The notes under the pieces: model-generated
Database searches by the model: none
Told to the model about the DNA's origin: nothing
The model's input: only the letters and a program-made list of their open reading frames with translations
NCBI GenBank assembly: GCA_017893485.1
Contig: CM030360.1
Location: 12,326,597-12,390,596, forward strand
Length of the DNA: 64,000 bases
Direction: 5' to 3'
DNA from: Hemerocallis citrina
Taxonomy: Eukaryota; Streptophyta; Magnoliopsida; Asparagales; Asphodelaceae
Position numbers and translations under genes: made by a program
Shown: in pieces, positions 1 to 12,220 of the stretch
How positions within the stretch are numbered: the stretch's first letter is position 1
How the letters are laid out: each line of letters begins with the position of its first letter

Positions 1-757
1 ATAAATCGTTGTGGAACAACAACTTGCTCAAGTATCACAAGGCCTACGTAAGTATAGTAGGATACCTCATCAACCCGAGAGATATGAATTTCTTGTGACT
101 CAATATGGTGATATATTGCTCATGGATCAAGATGAGCCTCTGACTTATAAGGAAGCTATAAAAGGCCCAAACTCCATGGGATCTAAGACAGAATTCATGT
201 ATGCTAACCAAGTATGGACCTTGGTAGACCCACCTGAAGGATTAAAACCCATTGGGTGCAAATGTGTTTTCAAAAAGAAAACTGACATGGATGGTAACGT
301 GCATACCTATAAGGGGCAGTTGGTGGCTAAAGGTTTCAAGTAAGTTCATAGTGTAGACTATGATAAGACTATTTCCCCAGTTGTCATACTTAAATCTATT
401 CGAACTTGCTTGCTATTGCAACATATCACGATTATGAAATATGACAGATGAATGTCAAAACTACTTTCCTAAATGAAAATCTTCTCAATGATGTGTACAT
501 GACACAACCTGAGAGTTTTGTCACTCCAAAGTATGCTAGAAAGGTGTGTAAGCTGCAACGATCCATTTATGAATTAAAGCAAGATTCTAGAAGTTGGAAT
601 CTTCGTTTCGATGTTGCAATCAAAGAGTTTGGTTTCATCAAGAACGAAGATGAACCTTGTGTCTACAAGAAGGTTAATGGGAGCACAGTTGTATTTCTGG
701 TATTGTATGTAGATGACATACTACTCATCGGGAATGATTCGAATGACATCCCCACCT
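1..757 (+). pseudogene. Ty1/copia reverse-transcriptase fragment
   Basis: This is the N-terminal and middle part of a copia-type reverse transcriptase, which copies element RNA into DNA. Frames at 11-343 and 448-760 read as one domain broken by stops and a frame change. Seen are the substrate-lobe region (WTLVDPPEG, then a VAKGFK-like motif near 340), LYVDDILLIGND with the catalytic YVDD at 706-717, and the upstream SWNLRFD stretch. No gag, integrase or RNase H is attached. The fragment runs off the left edge and stops abruptly at 757, where it abuts the end of another element's LTR. Copia assignment is firm; lineage is open. Confidence 0.85.
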
Positions 758-1581
758 TATAAATAATTTGTCTTATAAATTGTATAAATTGTCCGAGCTC
801 GGAGCAAGGATGTTACAAATGGTATCAGAGTCGACTTTCGATGCCAAGGTGTGGGAGAGGGCCTCAGTATGATCTGCGGTGTGAGATAGTCCCCAGAATT
901 ATCGAGGTGTGATTGAAATCTCCAGAATTACCTGCAGTGTGGGACTAGTCTCCAGAATTATCGGGATCGAGGACGCCACTCCACAACGGCTAGAAAGAAG
1001 ATCCTGCACTGGTTGTGCTGCCCCGTGCTCAGCGAGGACGCTGATTTTTGAAGGGGGGGTGTGTGTAACACCCCGTAAATTTTCAAAGAATAAAAATATA
1101 ATATATATGTATATATAAAGGGATTTGGCTGTTAACTCCATAGGGAATTCTATGGGGGGTAATATATGGAAAAATCTGGAAGTAGTGGGGGCCCACGTGA
1201 ACAACAGATGGCTGTTGGTATTGCGCTGGCATCACTTGGAGAGGTGACGTGGCGGTTGAATGTGGGGCCCTCGGGTGCAGGAGTGGGAGAGCAGGTTTGT
1301 TGTTGCCTGTTGTCTTCTGCTTGTGCGACGTGTGACACGTGGGGCCCACGTGATTGTGTGTCTCTCGGAGAGAGAGAAAGGGAGTAGTTGAGGGAATTTG
1401 TCCCATATCGGGAATTGCACACTAATTAATTAATAATAAATAACTTTGCCTTTGATCAATAGTTACCAATTCGGTTAACCACCTTTTGAGAGGCATTCTG
1501 TGGTGGGCAGTTGTACTATACTATAAATAATTTGTCTTATAAATTGTATAAATTGTCCGAGCTCGGGACAGGGGTGTTACA
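758..1581 (+). mobile_element. TRIM-like LTR element, 5' LTR truncated
   Basis: A short non-coding LTR element. A complete 3' LTR lies at 1064-1581 (518 bp, TGTAACACCCC ... GGGTGTTACA). The last 60 bp of the 5' LTR lie at 758-817 and match 1522-1581 closely. The 5' remnant is followed by an initiator-Met-tRNA primer site, TGGTATCAGAG, at 820-830. The internal region is only about 246 bp. It contains imperfect direct repeats around the phrase CCAGAATTA and ends in a G-rich polypurine tract at 1050-1063. No coding capacity is present, so it must have depended on another element's proteins. The 5' LTR was cut at its junction with the copia fragment, so no target duplication can be read. Confidence 0.75.
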
Positions 1582-3522
1582 AAAATAGATGATTTAATAT
1601 TGAGAATGAAGATCAAATATACGGTTCAAAAAGAACAGAATAAACAATATGAATAAATACTCAGGAAAAAATAAATACATCCAAAATACAAGAAAATGGA
1701 AAACATGGGTTACAACTGTAGAGGGATCCTCTTCGGCCGTGATTGTCGTTGGCACGCCGCCTCCCCCCTGATTGCCGAGGTGAGCGGAATAAGAACTACA
1801 TTCCCGACTAGAATGTGAAGCACCACAATGCGTTCTTTGGCAATTCAGTGGCTTGCCTTGATGCAATTAGGAATATTCCGACTCCACTGGATCGGATGAG
1901 GCTGAAGAAGACGATGACGACCGCCTCTATTATGGAGATCGCCCTGGCCAACGTTGCAGTATGTAATATAGTTTGTAGTGTTGCTTCATATTCTTCATAT
2001 ATTTCTAAGCCCTGAGTTTTTCCTCTTTGCGGATTACCTGCCATTCGGCAACCCAATCGACCAATATGATGCCAAGGAGAAAGATCTAAAGGGTCAGGCC
2101 TCTCTGGCTGAGAGAGAGAGGAAGAAGGTCACCCAAGAGCTTGAGGCAGATCAGAAGAGTGAGGAGGATCACCTCCAGAAGCTCGAGGTTGCATAGAGGA
2201 TGATTGCCTCTTTCAAGGCCGAGGGGGTAAATGAGTGAGAGGAGGTGAAAAGGGGGATGGAGGTTGCAGTGGCAAAAGCAGTGCTAGAGATGGAGGCCAA
2301 GGCAAAGGACAAGCTCAATGGCGTGATGGACAAGTCGTATGGGAAGGCCATAGCTGATGTTGCCGAGCGTGTTCCTGATTTCACCAGAAAGGGGTACCAC
2401 ATCCTTCTCATGCCCAAAAAAGTTCATGCCAAAGAGGAGGATGGCAAGAGGAGGAGGCCCCAATCGTGCTAGCGGAGGGAGAGGAGGAGAGTCTAAATGA
2501 AGATGTGGAGGGAAGGGGAAATGAATTAATTGAGACTTCTACCCCCGTTGCTTCGCCGACAGAGGTGGACCCTGATCTTTCTTTTGTATCTTTACTTCTC
2601 TTTATTTTGATTTATTTTTTAAGTGCCTAATAGTGGATTGGTCACCGTGATGTATCTCTCATTTTGATTGAATGAAAGTAATTTTGGTGTCCAACAATTG
2701 TGTTTTTCTTCGTGGGTAAGAATTTTGATTGTGTTTAGCTAGAACACTTGAGTCCTCTTATCATTGAGGTTAAGTTCTTTATGTTTTTTAGCATTGTAGT
2801 AACTCCCTTTATTTCTTTATTGACAAATAATTGTGTATACGGGAGAAGACCCTCGAGATTTCGAGCTTGCTCATCTTCGCAATAAGTTGTGCATGATGGA
2901 GTTGGGACTTGTCTGTTTGCGCAGCATATCGCACGAGGTGGAGTTGGAGCTCGCTCGCCTGAAAGTAGTGTTGATTGATTAGGATTTTGAGCTAACTTTC
3001 CTGATGGGGGACCATCCCGTTTGTTTACCACCGCTCCACGTGGTGGAGAGAAATACATATGGTGAGGTGGTTCTTCTCTGCGAGTCTCTTGTTGAAAGGG
3101 ACTTGGAGATTTATCGCCTTAAGGAGAAGCTTGGGGGCTGCGAACGTGAAGCACCCCTCATCCTAGAGGTGTTAGACTGAGAACAGCGGTAATCAAGCTT
3201 AGTGCAATCTATGTATGACGGTATAGATTGTTTGGTGCAAGATTCTCATCTTAAGTTGGCACTTTTGTTTATCAATACTTGCCATTCTGTTTACAACATT
3301 GTATCGTAATGATTCTTCTTCGTAGTGGACTAAAGAAATGGAAATTTTGAGAATGTTTAATTTTTTGAAGGAAGAAATTTTGTGAATGTTATGATCAAAC
3401 AATATATCGTGCTGCTATTATTTCTTAGCTTTCAAGATGTGAGCACAATCATTATAGAGTTAAGCTTCGTATTGTATATTTATGATGCTTTTTGCGTTGC
3501 TTGCTGTTTGACTATGCTTCGT
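1582..3522 (+). pseudogene. Decayed coding remnants with coiled-coil character
   Basis: No intact gene is present. Between about 2060 and 2470 the plus strand reads as a charged, heptad-rich protein interrupted by stops. It is rich in Glu/Lys/Ala, with a phrase ending PDFTRKGYHILLMPKK near 2375-2420. A second stretch at about 2830-3180 also looks coiled-coil (ELAHLRNKL, then ELELARLK). Plant retrotransposon-associated proteins of the 'putative gypsy-type transposon' kind have such coiled-coil tails, but I cannot assign a family. The remaining sequence is AT-rich and shows nothing recognisable. The segment ends at the target site of the SIRE-type copia element. Confidence 0.3.
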
Positions 3523-3527
3523 TGTAT

Positions 3528-4242
3528 TGTTGACTCTAAGTTTGGTGTGCACAAAATGTACTATTAAAGACTAATATTTTTCAGTTGAGATATACAGGTT
3601 TACAGGAAATCTAAATTTAAAACAAAAAGCAAAAGAAAAATTGAAATTAAGCAAACGAAGAAAGTATCAAAGAAGATTGCAAATATCAAAAAGATTTCAA
3701 CTCAAGAAACACGTGCTTTAAATCCACAAAGAAGGCAGCGAATATTGTATATTTATTTCTGTTTATGTGAGCAAATACCATGTAAAGAATCGTTGATTGA
3801 ATAATTAGTTATGGAAAGAATATAAAGTGAATTCACCAAATAAAATCGGATCTGGCAAAATTACGGTCAACCGCACATATGGTCAGTCGACTGTCACACA
3901 GTCAACCGCACAACATAGTGCAAAATTGAGTCAGTCGACCGACCACCTCTCGACCCTTAGGTTAAAGGTGGACGGTCGACTGCTCAAACAAGTGATCGAC
4001 TGCAACTTATGTTGAACCGTATTTTTGGAATATCTTCACCTCATTTTTGAAAGATATAACTCTTCACCTTATATATAAAGGTGAATTCGCTGAGTATTCT
4101 TTATCCCTTCCAACTATTATTCTTCTGAAACTTACTATTCAATCAACGATCTGAGTGTGTGAGCTTTTATTGTTTTCTTAGTCAAGATCGCGTATTTATT
4201 TTCTGCACAATCACCATATTCACCACCCGAAGGTGATTCACA
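3528..4242 (+). repeat. 5' LTR of the SIRE-type copia element
   Basis: A 715-bp LTR starting TGTTGACTC and ending ATTCACA. Relative to the 3' LTR it carries about 80 bp of extra sequence with several GTCGAC-containing motifs (3880-3990). It lacks about 250 bp near its end that the 3' LTR retains (roughly 11870-12140). A TATA-like TTATATATAAAGG at about 4070-4082 is conserved in the 3' copy and is a plausible promoter. Confidence 0.85.
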
Positions 4243-4259
4243 ATGGTATCAGAGCGAGG

Positions 4260-5935
4260 AGCTCATTAATAACTTAAAAGCTAAGAGCAAAAGGTCCAAT
4301 TGCCGAAATCCCTCCTCCCGAAGTCTTGTACATATTGGAGTCATTAACTCCAATGGAACAAGTCTAACACGTTCACCTTATTTTGATGGAAAATGCTATG
4401 ATATTTGGAAAGTTCGTAAGTTTCACTTTTTGCAGATACCTGGAGAAATAGTATGGACGATTTGTGTAAACCAAGTAGATTTCCCTGTTAGTGATGGAAA
4501 AGGACATTCACAGTAGCTGAAATATTATTGAAAACTTCAAACTCCAAAGCTATGAGAGCACTTTATGCAGGTCTAAATAATGAAGAATTGATGCGATGTG
4601 GGCGAAACTGCAAAACAGCTTATGAAATCTGAAACAATATGTTAAAACGTCATGAAGGAGCTGCAGCTGAGGTAAAAGTCAAAATTACTTTATGTTTTTA
4701 TAAGTTTGATGTTTTTCGTATGGTTCCACGAGAGAATGTAGATCAGATGTTAGGCCGTTTTGATATTATCGCACATGAACTTGAGAGCTTAAGTAAGGGT
4801 TAGATGATAACCGAAATGTCAAAAGTCTCATAAGCTGTCTCACACCTGAATGTGACATAAAAGCTGCCGCAATGAGGGAGACACTTGAAGCGAAAGGATT
4901 CAACTACTACATATTTCATAACAAATTGAAGACATATGAGATGGAGATGGCAGAAACAAAGAGGTATCAGCAGAACAATGGGATTATTCCCAAAACTGTA
5001 AAAAGACTATTGCCTTAAAAGCAGTAACTTCACGATCATCAAAATCAAAATCTGACGAAGAACAATGACTAAGAAAAAAGGCATTAAAGGCAACATGGCT
5101 CGATGCAGACTCGAATGATAAAGAACAAGGACTCAGCAATTTCGGATTCATGGCTCTTGGAGATGGTAAGATGCAATCACCACTTCAAGAAGAGGTAATC
5201 GAAGAACCCACCTATGATGAACTAGTAGACATATATAATAACTTAAAAGATTATGCAAAGAAACTAAGTTGTGAGCTAAAACAATATAAGCAAATATCTG
5301 ATGAATCACATGACTCCTGTATTGCTAAAAATAAAAAACCGGAAGATACGAACATGTTGATTATTGAAAATATTGAGTCTGTTAGGTAGGATCATGATTT
5401 ATTGATAGCGGAGAATGAATGTCTAAAACAACAGATTAAAAAATCTATGGCAATAAATAATGAAAACCTAAAAGAAATTCATGAGAAATCTGCCTATATT
5501 ACTAAGCTCACTGACGATCTTAATGAATGCAAAAGAAAATTTGACGAGGTATTAGAAAACTGTAAAAAAGCACTCGAACAAAATAGACAACTTGATGCAA
5601 CTCTAGATACTCTTCTTTTGGAACACTAAAGACGATGATAAAACTAGAAAAAGACTTTGTGGTAGAATAATTGAGCTCAAAAAAGCTATTGGAAAATATG
5701 AAAGGCCCAATTATTTTATGACAAGAGATTCAAGATCATTTCATTATAATCGAGGACTTTGTTACAACGAATCACTACAACGTCAAATTACACATATGAA
5801 TAGCCACCCAAACAAACATAAATCAAGGCATAGCTATTCAAATGTGCAAGACTCGAGGCATAATCAAATTACTTGTCACTATTGCTGTAAATAAGGCCAT
5901 ATTTCTTATAATTGCATTTTAAAAAGAAATACTAA
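4260..5935 (+). pseudogene. Gag remnant of the SIRE-type copia element
   Basis: The nucleocapsid/capsid region packages element RNA into virus-like particles. An N-terminal gag phrase with FDGK then a D-I-W-K stretch lies near 4380-4420. A long coiled-coil section occupies 5150-5629. A CCHC zinc knuckle (CHYC, then GH, then C) lies at about 5873-5920, interrupted by one stop. The long coiled coil before the knuckle is usual for SIRE-lineage gag proteins. Several stops and frame changes make it non-functional. Confidence 0.7.
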
Positions 5936-6039
5936 TCTTGTTTGGGTGAAAAAGAATGCAAGTGCAGAAACAGTATCAACTTGGGCACCCAAAATTACAC
6001 CTACTAATTTCAATATAGGTGCTCTAACACACCAAACCT

Positions 6040-7260
6040 AAAGGTCGGTGGTATCTTTATAGTGGATGCTCAAATCATATGACTGGTGACAACAAATACT
6101 TTGCATCACTATCAAAGGAAAAGGGGAAGGATATCATCTCTGGAGATAATAGCACTGGACAAACCATCGATAAAGGTAAAATAAACTTTGGTTCATCATT
6201 CTCCATTGATGATATATTTTTGGTAAGTGGCTTAAAACACAATTTACTTAGCGTGAGTCAATTATATGATAAAGGTTATATAGTTATTTTTTTATAAAAA
6301 TGCATGCATTATATTAGATAGTAATAAATCTAGTTTACTTCTTCCTAATAGATGCTATAACGTTTATGTCATCAACTCTAATGAATTAGCACATGAAAAT
6401 ATGAGATGCTTTGTAGCTAAAAACGAAGATGGTTGGTTATGGCATCGGCGACTTTGGACACACGGAAATGGACAACCCCAATAAATTAGTAAAGAAAGAA
6501 CTTGTTCGTGGAATCCCCAAAATCAAGTTTGAGAAGAATAAACCTTGTGACTCCTGCCAATTCGGTACGTAGACTAAAGTTCTCACGAGCCCAAGAAAGT
6601 GGTATCAACCTCTTGACCTCTTGAACTTTTACACATGGACCGTTTTGGACCATCACGAACACGTAGTAATGGAGGAGTACGATATGCTTTCATCATTGTA
6701 GATGATTATAGTATATTCACTTGGTTTTTTTATCACAAAAAGATGATACTCCTTATGTCTTTCAAAAATTTTGTCGTAAAGTTGAAAAGAGAAAAGTCTT
6801 ACCATCGTAACTATTCGTAGTGACCATGGTCGGGAATTTCAAAATGAACTCTTCACGTCATTTTGTGATGAAAAAAGAATAAAATATGAGTTCGCTTGTT
6901 GTCCTCGCACTCCTCAAAATAATGGGGTTGTTAAGAGAAAAAATTGATCTCTTCAAGAAATGACCCTCACCTAAATCCTTTTGGGCGGAAGTTGTCAACA
7001 CATCATGTTATACCATTAACCAAGTGATTATTAGAAAATATTTTGAGAAAACAAAATTTGAACTATATTATGGAAAACTTCTAAACTTAAGTTATTTTCA
7101 TGTATTTGGGTGTAAAGTTTTTATCTTAAATACCTTAGATAACTTGGGAAATTTTGATCGTAAATGTGATGAAGGCATGTTCTTAGGATATTCTCTAAGT
7201 AGCAAAGCATATCGTGTTTTTAATAAGAAGATACACTATACAAGAATCAATTGATGTTAT
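6040..7260 (+). pseudogene. Protease and integrase remnants of the SIRE-type copia element
   Basis: The aspartic protease motif lies near 6050-6090 and reads YSGCSNHMTGD. The catalytic Asp of the usual D-S-G triad is replaced by Tyr, so this copy could not process its polyprotein. Integrase follows: a core stretch at 6635-6820 (MDRFGPSRTRSNGG, then IIVDDYS with the first catalytic Asp region), and a C-terminal part at 7024-7254 with the copia phrase VFGCK followed by FLGYS. Frames shift repeatedly. Confidence 0.7.
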
Positions 7261-7779
7261 ATTTGATGAGACTAATCCTCTCGCAAGAGAAATATTATCT
7301 GTTGTTGATGATGATGAGACAGGTACTCGCATAGAAAAGTGATAGGTACACATGCCAGATAAATTACAAGAGGACTCTCAAACGAACTCAACTCATCCAG
7401 ATGAAGCCTCATCACAGCAACCAACAAATCAAAGTACACATGAACATATGTTGGAAGACCTACCACAATTTTATCCAATGGAAGATGCTCAAAATCCTAC
7501 ACCCATGGAACCTCAAATCATCGAAAAACGTCCAGCTTGGAAAATCATGGCTAGTCATCCTTCGAACTCAATACGAATGGATATGACAAAAAGGGTAACC
7601 ACTCGAACTGAAGCAAAGAATTTTATGTGTTTTTCCGTATTCGTGTCCATACTTGAACCTAAAAATATTAAGGAGATCCTGCAAGATAATGAATTGATCA
7701 TTGCCATGCAAGAACTTAATCAATTTGAATGGAATCAAATATGGAGACATGTACTTAGCCCGTAGTAGAACCGTTATTT

Positions 7780-9177
7780 GAACAACATGGGTGTTTAGGA
7801 ATAAGCTTGACGAATCTGGTACTATTTTTAGAAATAAGGTCCGTCTTGTTGCTCAAGGTTATAAAAAACAAGAGGGTGTTGATTTTGATGAAACTTTTTC
7901 TCTTGTTGCACGGCTTGAAATCATTCGTATTTTACTTGCTATTCCATCTTACATGGATTTCATTCTATTTCAAATGGATGTTAAAAATGCTTTCTTAAAT
8001 GGTTTTATTTCTGAAGATGTTTATGTTGAACAACCACCGAGGTTCACTAATCCAACACACCCAAACCATCTATTTCGTCTGGATAAAGCATTATATGGTT
8101 TGAAGCAAGTACCTCGTGCTTGGTATGAGCGACTCAGCTCATTTCTCATTCACATAGGTTTTTCCAAAGGAAAAGTAGACGCTACACTTTTTATCAAACA
8201 TCACTCAAAGATATTTAATTATTCAGATTTATGTGGATGATATTATTTTTTGTTCTGCTAATGAAAATCTATGCAAAGAGTTTTCCAAGTCAATGCAGGA
8301 TGAATTTGAGATGAGTATGATGGGTGAACTTAACTATTTCCTTGGGCTTCAAGTATAACAACGAAAAGATGGTATATTCATAAACCAGTCTAAATATGCC
8401 AAAGAACTAATCAAAAAGTTTGGACTAGATAATGCAAATGCATATAAAATGCCCATGGCCACTACTACTAAACTCTCTAAAGACGAATCTGGTAACAATG
8501 TTGATATTTCAACCTATCATGGTATGATTGGTAACTTACTTTATATTACTACATCTCATCCCGATATAATATTTAGTGTTTGTTTATGTGCTCATTTTCA
8601 CTTGTGTCCAAAAGAATCACATTTGGTTGCCGTTAAGTGTACCATTCAATATTTTAAAGGTACCCCAAATGTGGGTCTATGGTACCTGAAAAATAGAAAC
8701 TTTTCTCTTGTAGGGTACTCCGATGCTAATTATTCATGCAGTCTAACTGATAGAAAATGCACGAGTGGCACTTTTCACTTCTTGGCAAACTGTCTCATTT
8801 TATAGGCGTCTAAGCAACAAAAATCAATAATATTGTCCACCGCTGTAGCCGAATATATAACCGACGGGTCATGTTGTTCACAGGAATTATGAATGAATCA
8901 TGCACTAGAAGACTATAAGGTATTTCTTGATCATATCCACATTAAATGTGATAATACTTGCACTGTTTATATGACTAAAAATTCTGATCAACACAGTCAC
9001 ACAAAGCATATAGAAATTCGTTATCATTTCATCAAAGATCATTTTCAAAATGGAGATATTGTTCTTGATTATGTTTCAACATATTTGCAATTGGTTGATA
9101 TTTTCACAAAACCACTAGATGAAAAACGTTTTCATTTTATAAAAGGAGAATTAAATGTTACTGATATTTCTGATTGA
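7780..9177 (+). pseudogene. Reverse transcriptase/RNase H remnant of the SIRE-type copia element
   Basis: RT copies the element RNA and RNase H removes the template. Seen in order: VDFDETFS near 7880, [12 protein letters not shown] at 7970-8005, [14 protein letters not shown] near 8095-8135, YVDD at 8230-8241 (one frame change before it), and MGELNYFLGLQV at about 8320-8357. RNase H follows, with GYSDANY near 8715, a SKQQKS phrase after a stop near 8810, and KHIEIRYHFIKDH near 9005-9045. This is the C-terminal end of pol, followed by about 550 bp of non-coding DNA before the extra ORF. Confidence 0.85.
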
Positions 9178-9224
9178 TTTTTTAATATGACTTCTTAAAT
9201 TTTTATAATTGTTTTAAACACACT

Positions 9225-9545
9225 CCAGAACAACTTTCGATCGACTAAACAGTGGACCTCAAACATGTGCCTTGTCGATCGAGCGAAGTGGGGTCGACCG
9301 TTTCCCTCATTGTATTTTCTCTTACAGTCGTCGACTTCACAGTACTCGGTTCGATCGACTGAATTGTCAGCCATTCTTAAAATTTCTGTCTAAAACTTAC
9401 AGGTTCTTATTTCCATTAGTTGGACCGGTCGACCACATGGTCGACTGTCCCTCACACTTTCATTAATCTACATGCTCATTTCTCTTCTCTTTTGAGTTCC
9501 GGTCAACCGTACATATGCACCAGTCGACCGTCCCCTCGACAGAAT
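9225..9545 (+). repeat. GTCGAC/GATCGAC motif cluster between pol and the extra ORF
   Basis: A non-coding stretch in which the hexamer GTCGAC and close variants (GATCGAC, GTCAACCG, GTCGATCG) recur about every 20-60 bases. The same motif crowds the U3 part of both LTRs (3880-3990 and 11635-11690). The cluster resembles LTR U3 sequence but is internal. It may be an ancestral duplication of U3 or an internal regulatory array. Confidence 0.5.
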
Positions 9546-9735
9546 TGATCCCCACTCTTTTATTTCTCTCTATGACATATGGGGCCATCTCTATTAATAT
9601 TTATACACATCCCTCTTCCTTCCCTCGGCCTCCACGAAAACCCTAGCCTCCTTTTCTAAACCCATAATCTACCCTTTAGATTTTCGTAAATTTTAACCCC
9701 AAATTTTTGAAATTTCTTCTCATCTCTAGTCTTAA

Positions 9736-10858
9736 ATGGAATCCAAAGGTCAATCTTCTAAATCTAAGGATAAGAAATCTATTTCTACTATCTCTAAATT
9801 AATTTCTAGAGACGAAATAGTTTTTCCTAATAATATTTATGTTGATCTATATTTCCATACACATATCAGTTCTCCTGTTGTGCCTAGTCGTTCAATTGAT
9901 CTCGGTTCCTTAGGAGGCCAATTTTGTAACATTGTTAGAATTCTCCGATAATTTGGGTAGGAATATTATCTAACCACTCCTAGCACCCACTTAGATTCTC
10001 ATTCCCATCAATTTTATGCAAATCAAGATGGTATTGAGGACAATGACCTCAAACTCTCTTCGATTTTGGCAAACCTGTTCAAATCACCCCCCGATTATCT
10101 TCATTCCCGATATATCATTCCCGACGGTGAGTTTGAGGCCTATAATCTTGATTCTAATTCTCTTGAATATAAATCGGGCCATGATAAAAGTACTGTAAAA
10201 TCCATGATCATTAAACTTGACTCCCTCACCATTGCACGACCTAAACCCACTGATTCCACGGATGATGCCCGTGTCTTAAATAAAATTGTTAATGCAAACA
10301 TTTGGCCCTAAGGGAATGATAAAACTGAAATTCAGGTTGATCAGTCGTTCATTATCTTTCATATTTTGGGTGAATACAAATTTGGTCTTGCCACCTTTAT
10401 TATCCACACCATGAATTATGCTTCTTCTCATAATCGTGCCCTTCCTTTTAGTTCTCTCATCTATAACCTTGCTATTGATTCTTGCATTACTGTTGGAAAT
10501 TTTCTCCTTAGCGAAGCTCACATGCCAATTCTTCCTCAACAAATGGTATTAATGTCCCATTTACTCAACGGGCCCGACCCCGTCAAGCCAAAAAGATTGC
10601 CAAGCTCACCAAGCACCCTCTTCTTCCTCTTCTCATCGCCATGAGAATCCCTCTGCTCTTATGACCAATGCCCAATTTGAACAACATCAAACAAATGTTT
10701 ATGGGTACTATCAAAGCATCACGGAGCTCATCCAAAACCCGGATGATTTCCTCATCTTTTCTCACACTCCGGTGGTGAAGAAGGCAATGAAGACAAAGCT
10801 GACGACGATGATGTGTATCCCTCTTTTGCTGTGTACAAAAAGGGGGAGAAGACCTTAG
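9736..10858 (+). pseudogene. Extra 3' ORF of the SIRE-type element (putative plant transposon protein-like)
   Basis: Starting at ATG 9736, one frame stays open to 10644 except for stops near 9949, 9958 and 10309. A shifted frame continues to 10858. The protein begins with a Ser/Lys-rich head. It contains NIWP near 10300, then a hydrophobic FGLATFIIHTMNY stretch, and LPFSSLIYNLAI near 10440-10480. That pattern resembles the 'putative plant transposon protein' domain found in plant retroelements. It occupies the position where SIRE elements carry an envelope-like ORF. I see no signal peptide or clear transmembrane anchor, so an envelope role is not supported here. Confidence 0.5.
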
Positions 10859-11297
10859 AATTTAGTTGGTTAATGCATTTTGTAATGAATTTAGTTGATC
10901 AATGTTTTTTTTGTACTTCAGAAACTCAATTCTATAATACCATGTAAAAATATCTCTGTATATCAAGGTATTTCGTGATAAACGGTGTCTTGTAAGTGGA
11001 TTCCTTGACTAATATGCACCAAAAAGTGTAATAATATAACTACTAGCTTGCAATGAAATGCTTTCTTTCGTAAAGTCGGCTTTGTGTAAATATATATCCT
11101 CTATTTTTACAAATGAATTTGTGATCAATATATTGTGTGCATGTTTTCGTGCATGTTTTGTTTTTATGCATAAAGGATGCATCATGAGCACACACTAAAT
11201 TGAATCTTATTAAAGGGAGGGGGGGTGTATTATATTGAGGGGGAGTATTTGATTTTAAATTCTAAAATATGTTTTGTTCACACTAACAGAGGGATAT
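10859..11297 (+). other. Non-coding 3' internal region with polypurine tracts
   Basis: AT-rich non-coding sequence of the copia element between the extra ORF and the 3' LTR. Two purine-rich G tracts lie at about 11213-11227 and 11239-11249, and another (AGAGGGA) immediately precedes the LTR. One of them should be the plus-strand primer for reverse transcription. No gene is seen. Confidence 0.55.
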
Positions 11298-12215
11298 TGT
11301 TGACTCTAAGTTTAGCGTGTACAAAATGTACTATTAAAGACTAATATTATTCAGTTGAGATATACATGTTTTACAGGAAATCTAAATTCAAAACGAAATG
11401 CCAAAAAAGATTTGAAATCAAGCAAACGAAGAAAGTGTCAAAGATGATTGCAAATATCAAGAAGATTTCAACTCAAGACACATGTTCTTTAAATCCTCAA
11501 AGAAGGCAGCGAATACTGTATATTTATTTCTATTTATGTGAGAAATACCATGTGGAGAATCTTTGAATGAATAATTAATTATGGAAAAAATATAAAGTGA
11601 ATTCACCAAATAAAATCGGATTTGGCAAAATTATGGTCGACCGCACATATGGTCGGTCGACTGCTCAGACAAGCGGTGGACCGCAACTTATGTTAAACTG
11701 TATTTTTGGAATATCTTCTCCTCATTTTGGAATGATATAACTCTTCACCTTATATATAGAGGTGAATTCACTCAGTATTATATATACCTTCCAACTATTT
11801 TTCTTCTAAAACTTACTATTCAATCAACGATCCAAGTGTGTGAGCTCTTATTATTTTCTTAGTCAATATCGATATGGATCTTGCTTGTTTTTCTTATCTT
11901 CCACTTCGGCAAGTGTGCGGGGCTTATTCATAGAAGTCATGTGAGTATAATAGGGCTCTCGATCTGAATTCTGAACATTATAGGTAATTTTAAGTATAGT
12001 GGAACACTTGTGGTGGAGAATTGTTACAAGTAGGTGGTGTGGACGTAGACTTGGGGGTATAACAAACTTATATCACTGTGTCTTGCGGGTTTGCTCTGTT
12101 TGCTTTCTCTAACTCTATCTCTTTTCTTTACGCATTTATTTTAAGTTTTTAATTTCTGCACAATCACCCCCCCCCCCCCCCTCCCCCCCCCCCCCCCCCC
12201 CCCGGGTGATTTACA
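11298..12215 (+). repeat. 3' LTR of the SIRE-type copia element
   Basis: A 918-bp LTR starting TGTTGACTC and ending TTTACA, followed by TGTAT, the target duplication. It is longer than the 5' copy because it keeps a segment around 11870-12140. It contains a C tract interrupted by one T (12167-12203) close to its end. The 5' LTR has no such tract at the matching place, so the tract is a later expansion or an assembly artefact. Confidence 0.85.
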
Positions 12216-12220
12216 TGTAT

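Larger units (their letters stand above)
3528..12215 (+). mobile_element. Complete SIRE-type Ty1/copia retrotransposon (decayed)
   Basis: An 8.7 kb LTR retrotransposon bounded by a perfect 5-bp target duplication, TGTAT (3523-3527 and 12216-12220). LTRs begin TGTTGACTCTAAG and end in CA. The 5' LTR is 3528-4242 and the 3' LTR is 11298-12215. The primer site TGGTATCAGAGC starts at 4244. Order is gag, protease, integrase, RT, RNase H (copia order), then an additional ORF before the 3' LTR. The gag coiled coil, the GDNS phrase after the protease motif and the extra ORF point to the SIRE/Maximus lineage. All reading frames contain stops or shifts, and the LTRs differ by several large indels, so the copy is old. 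Confidence 0.85.
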
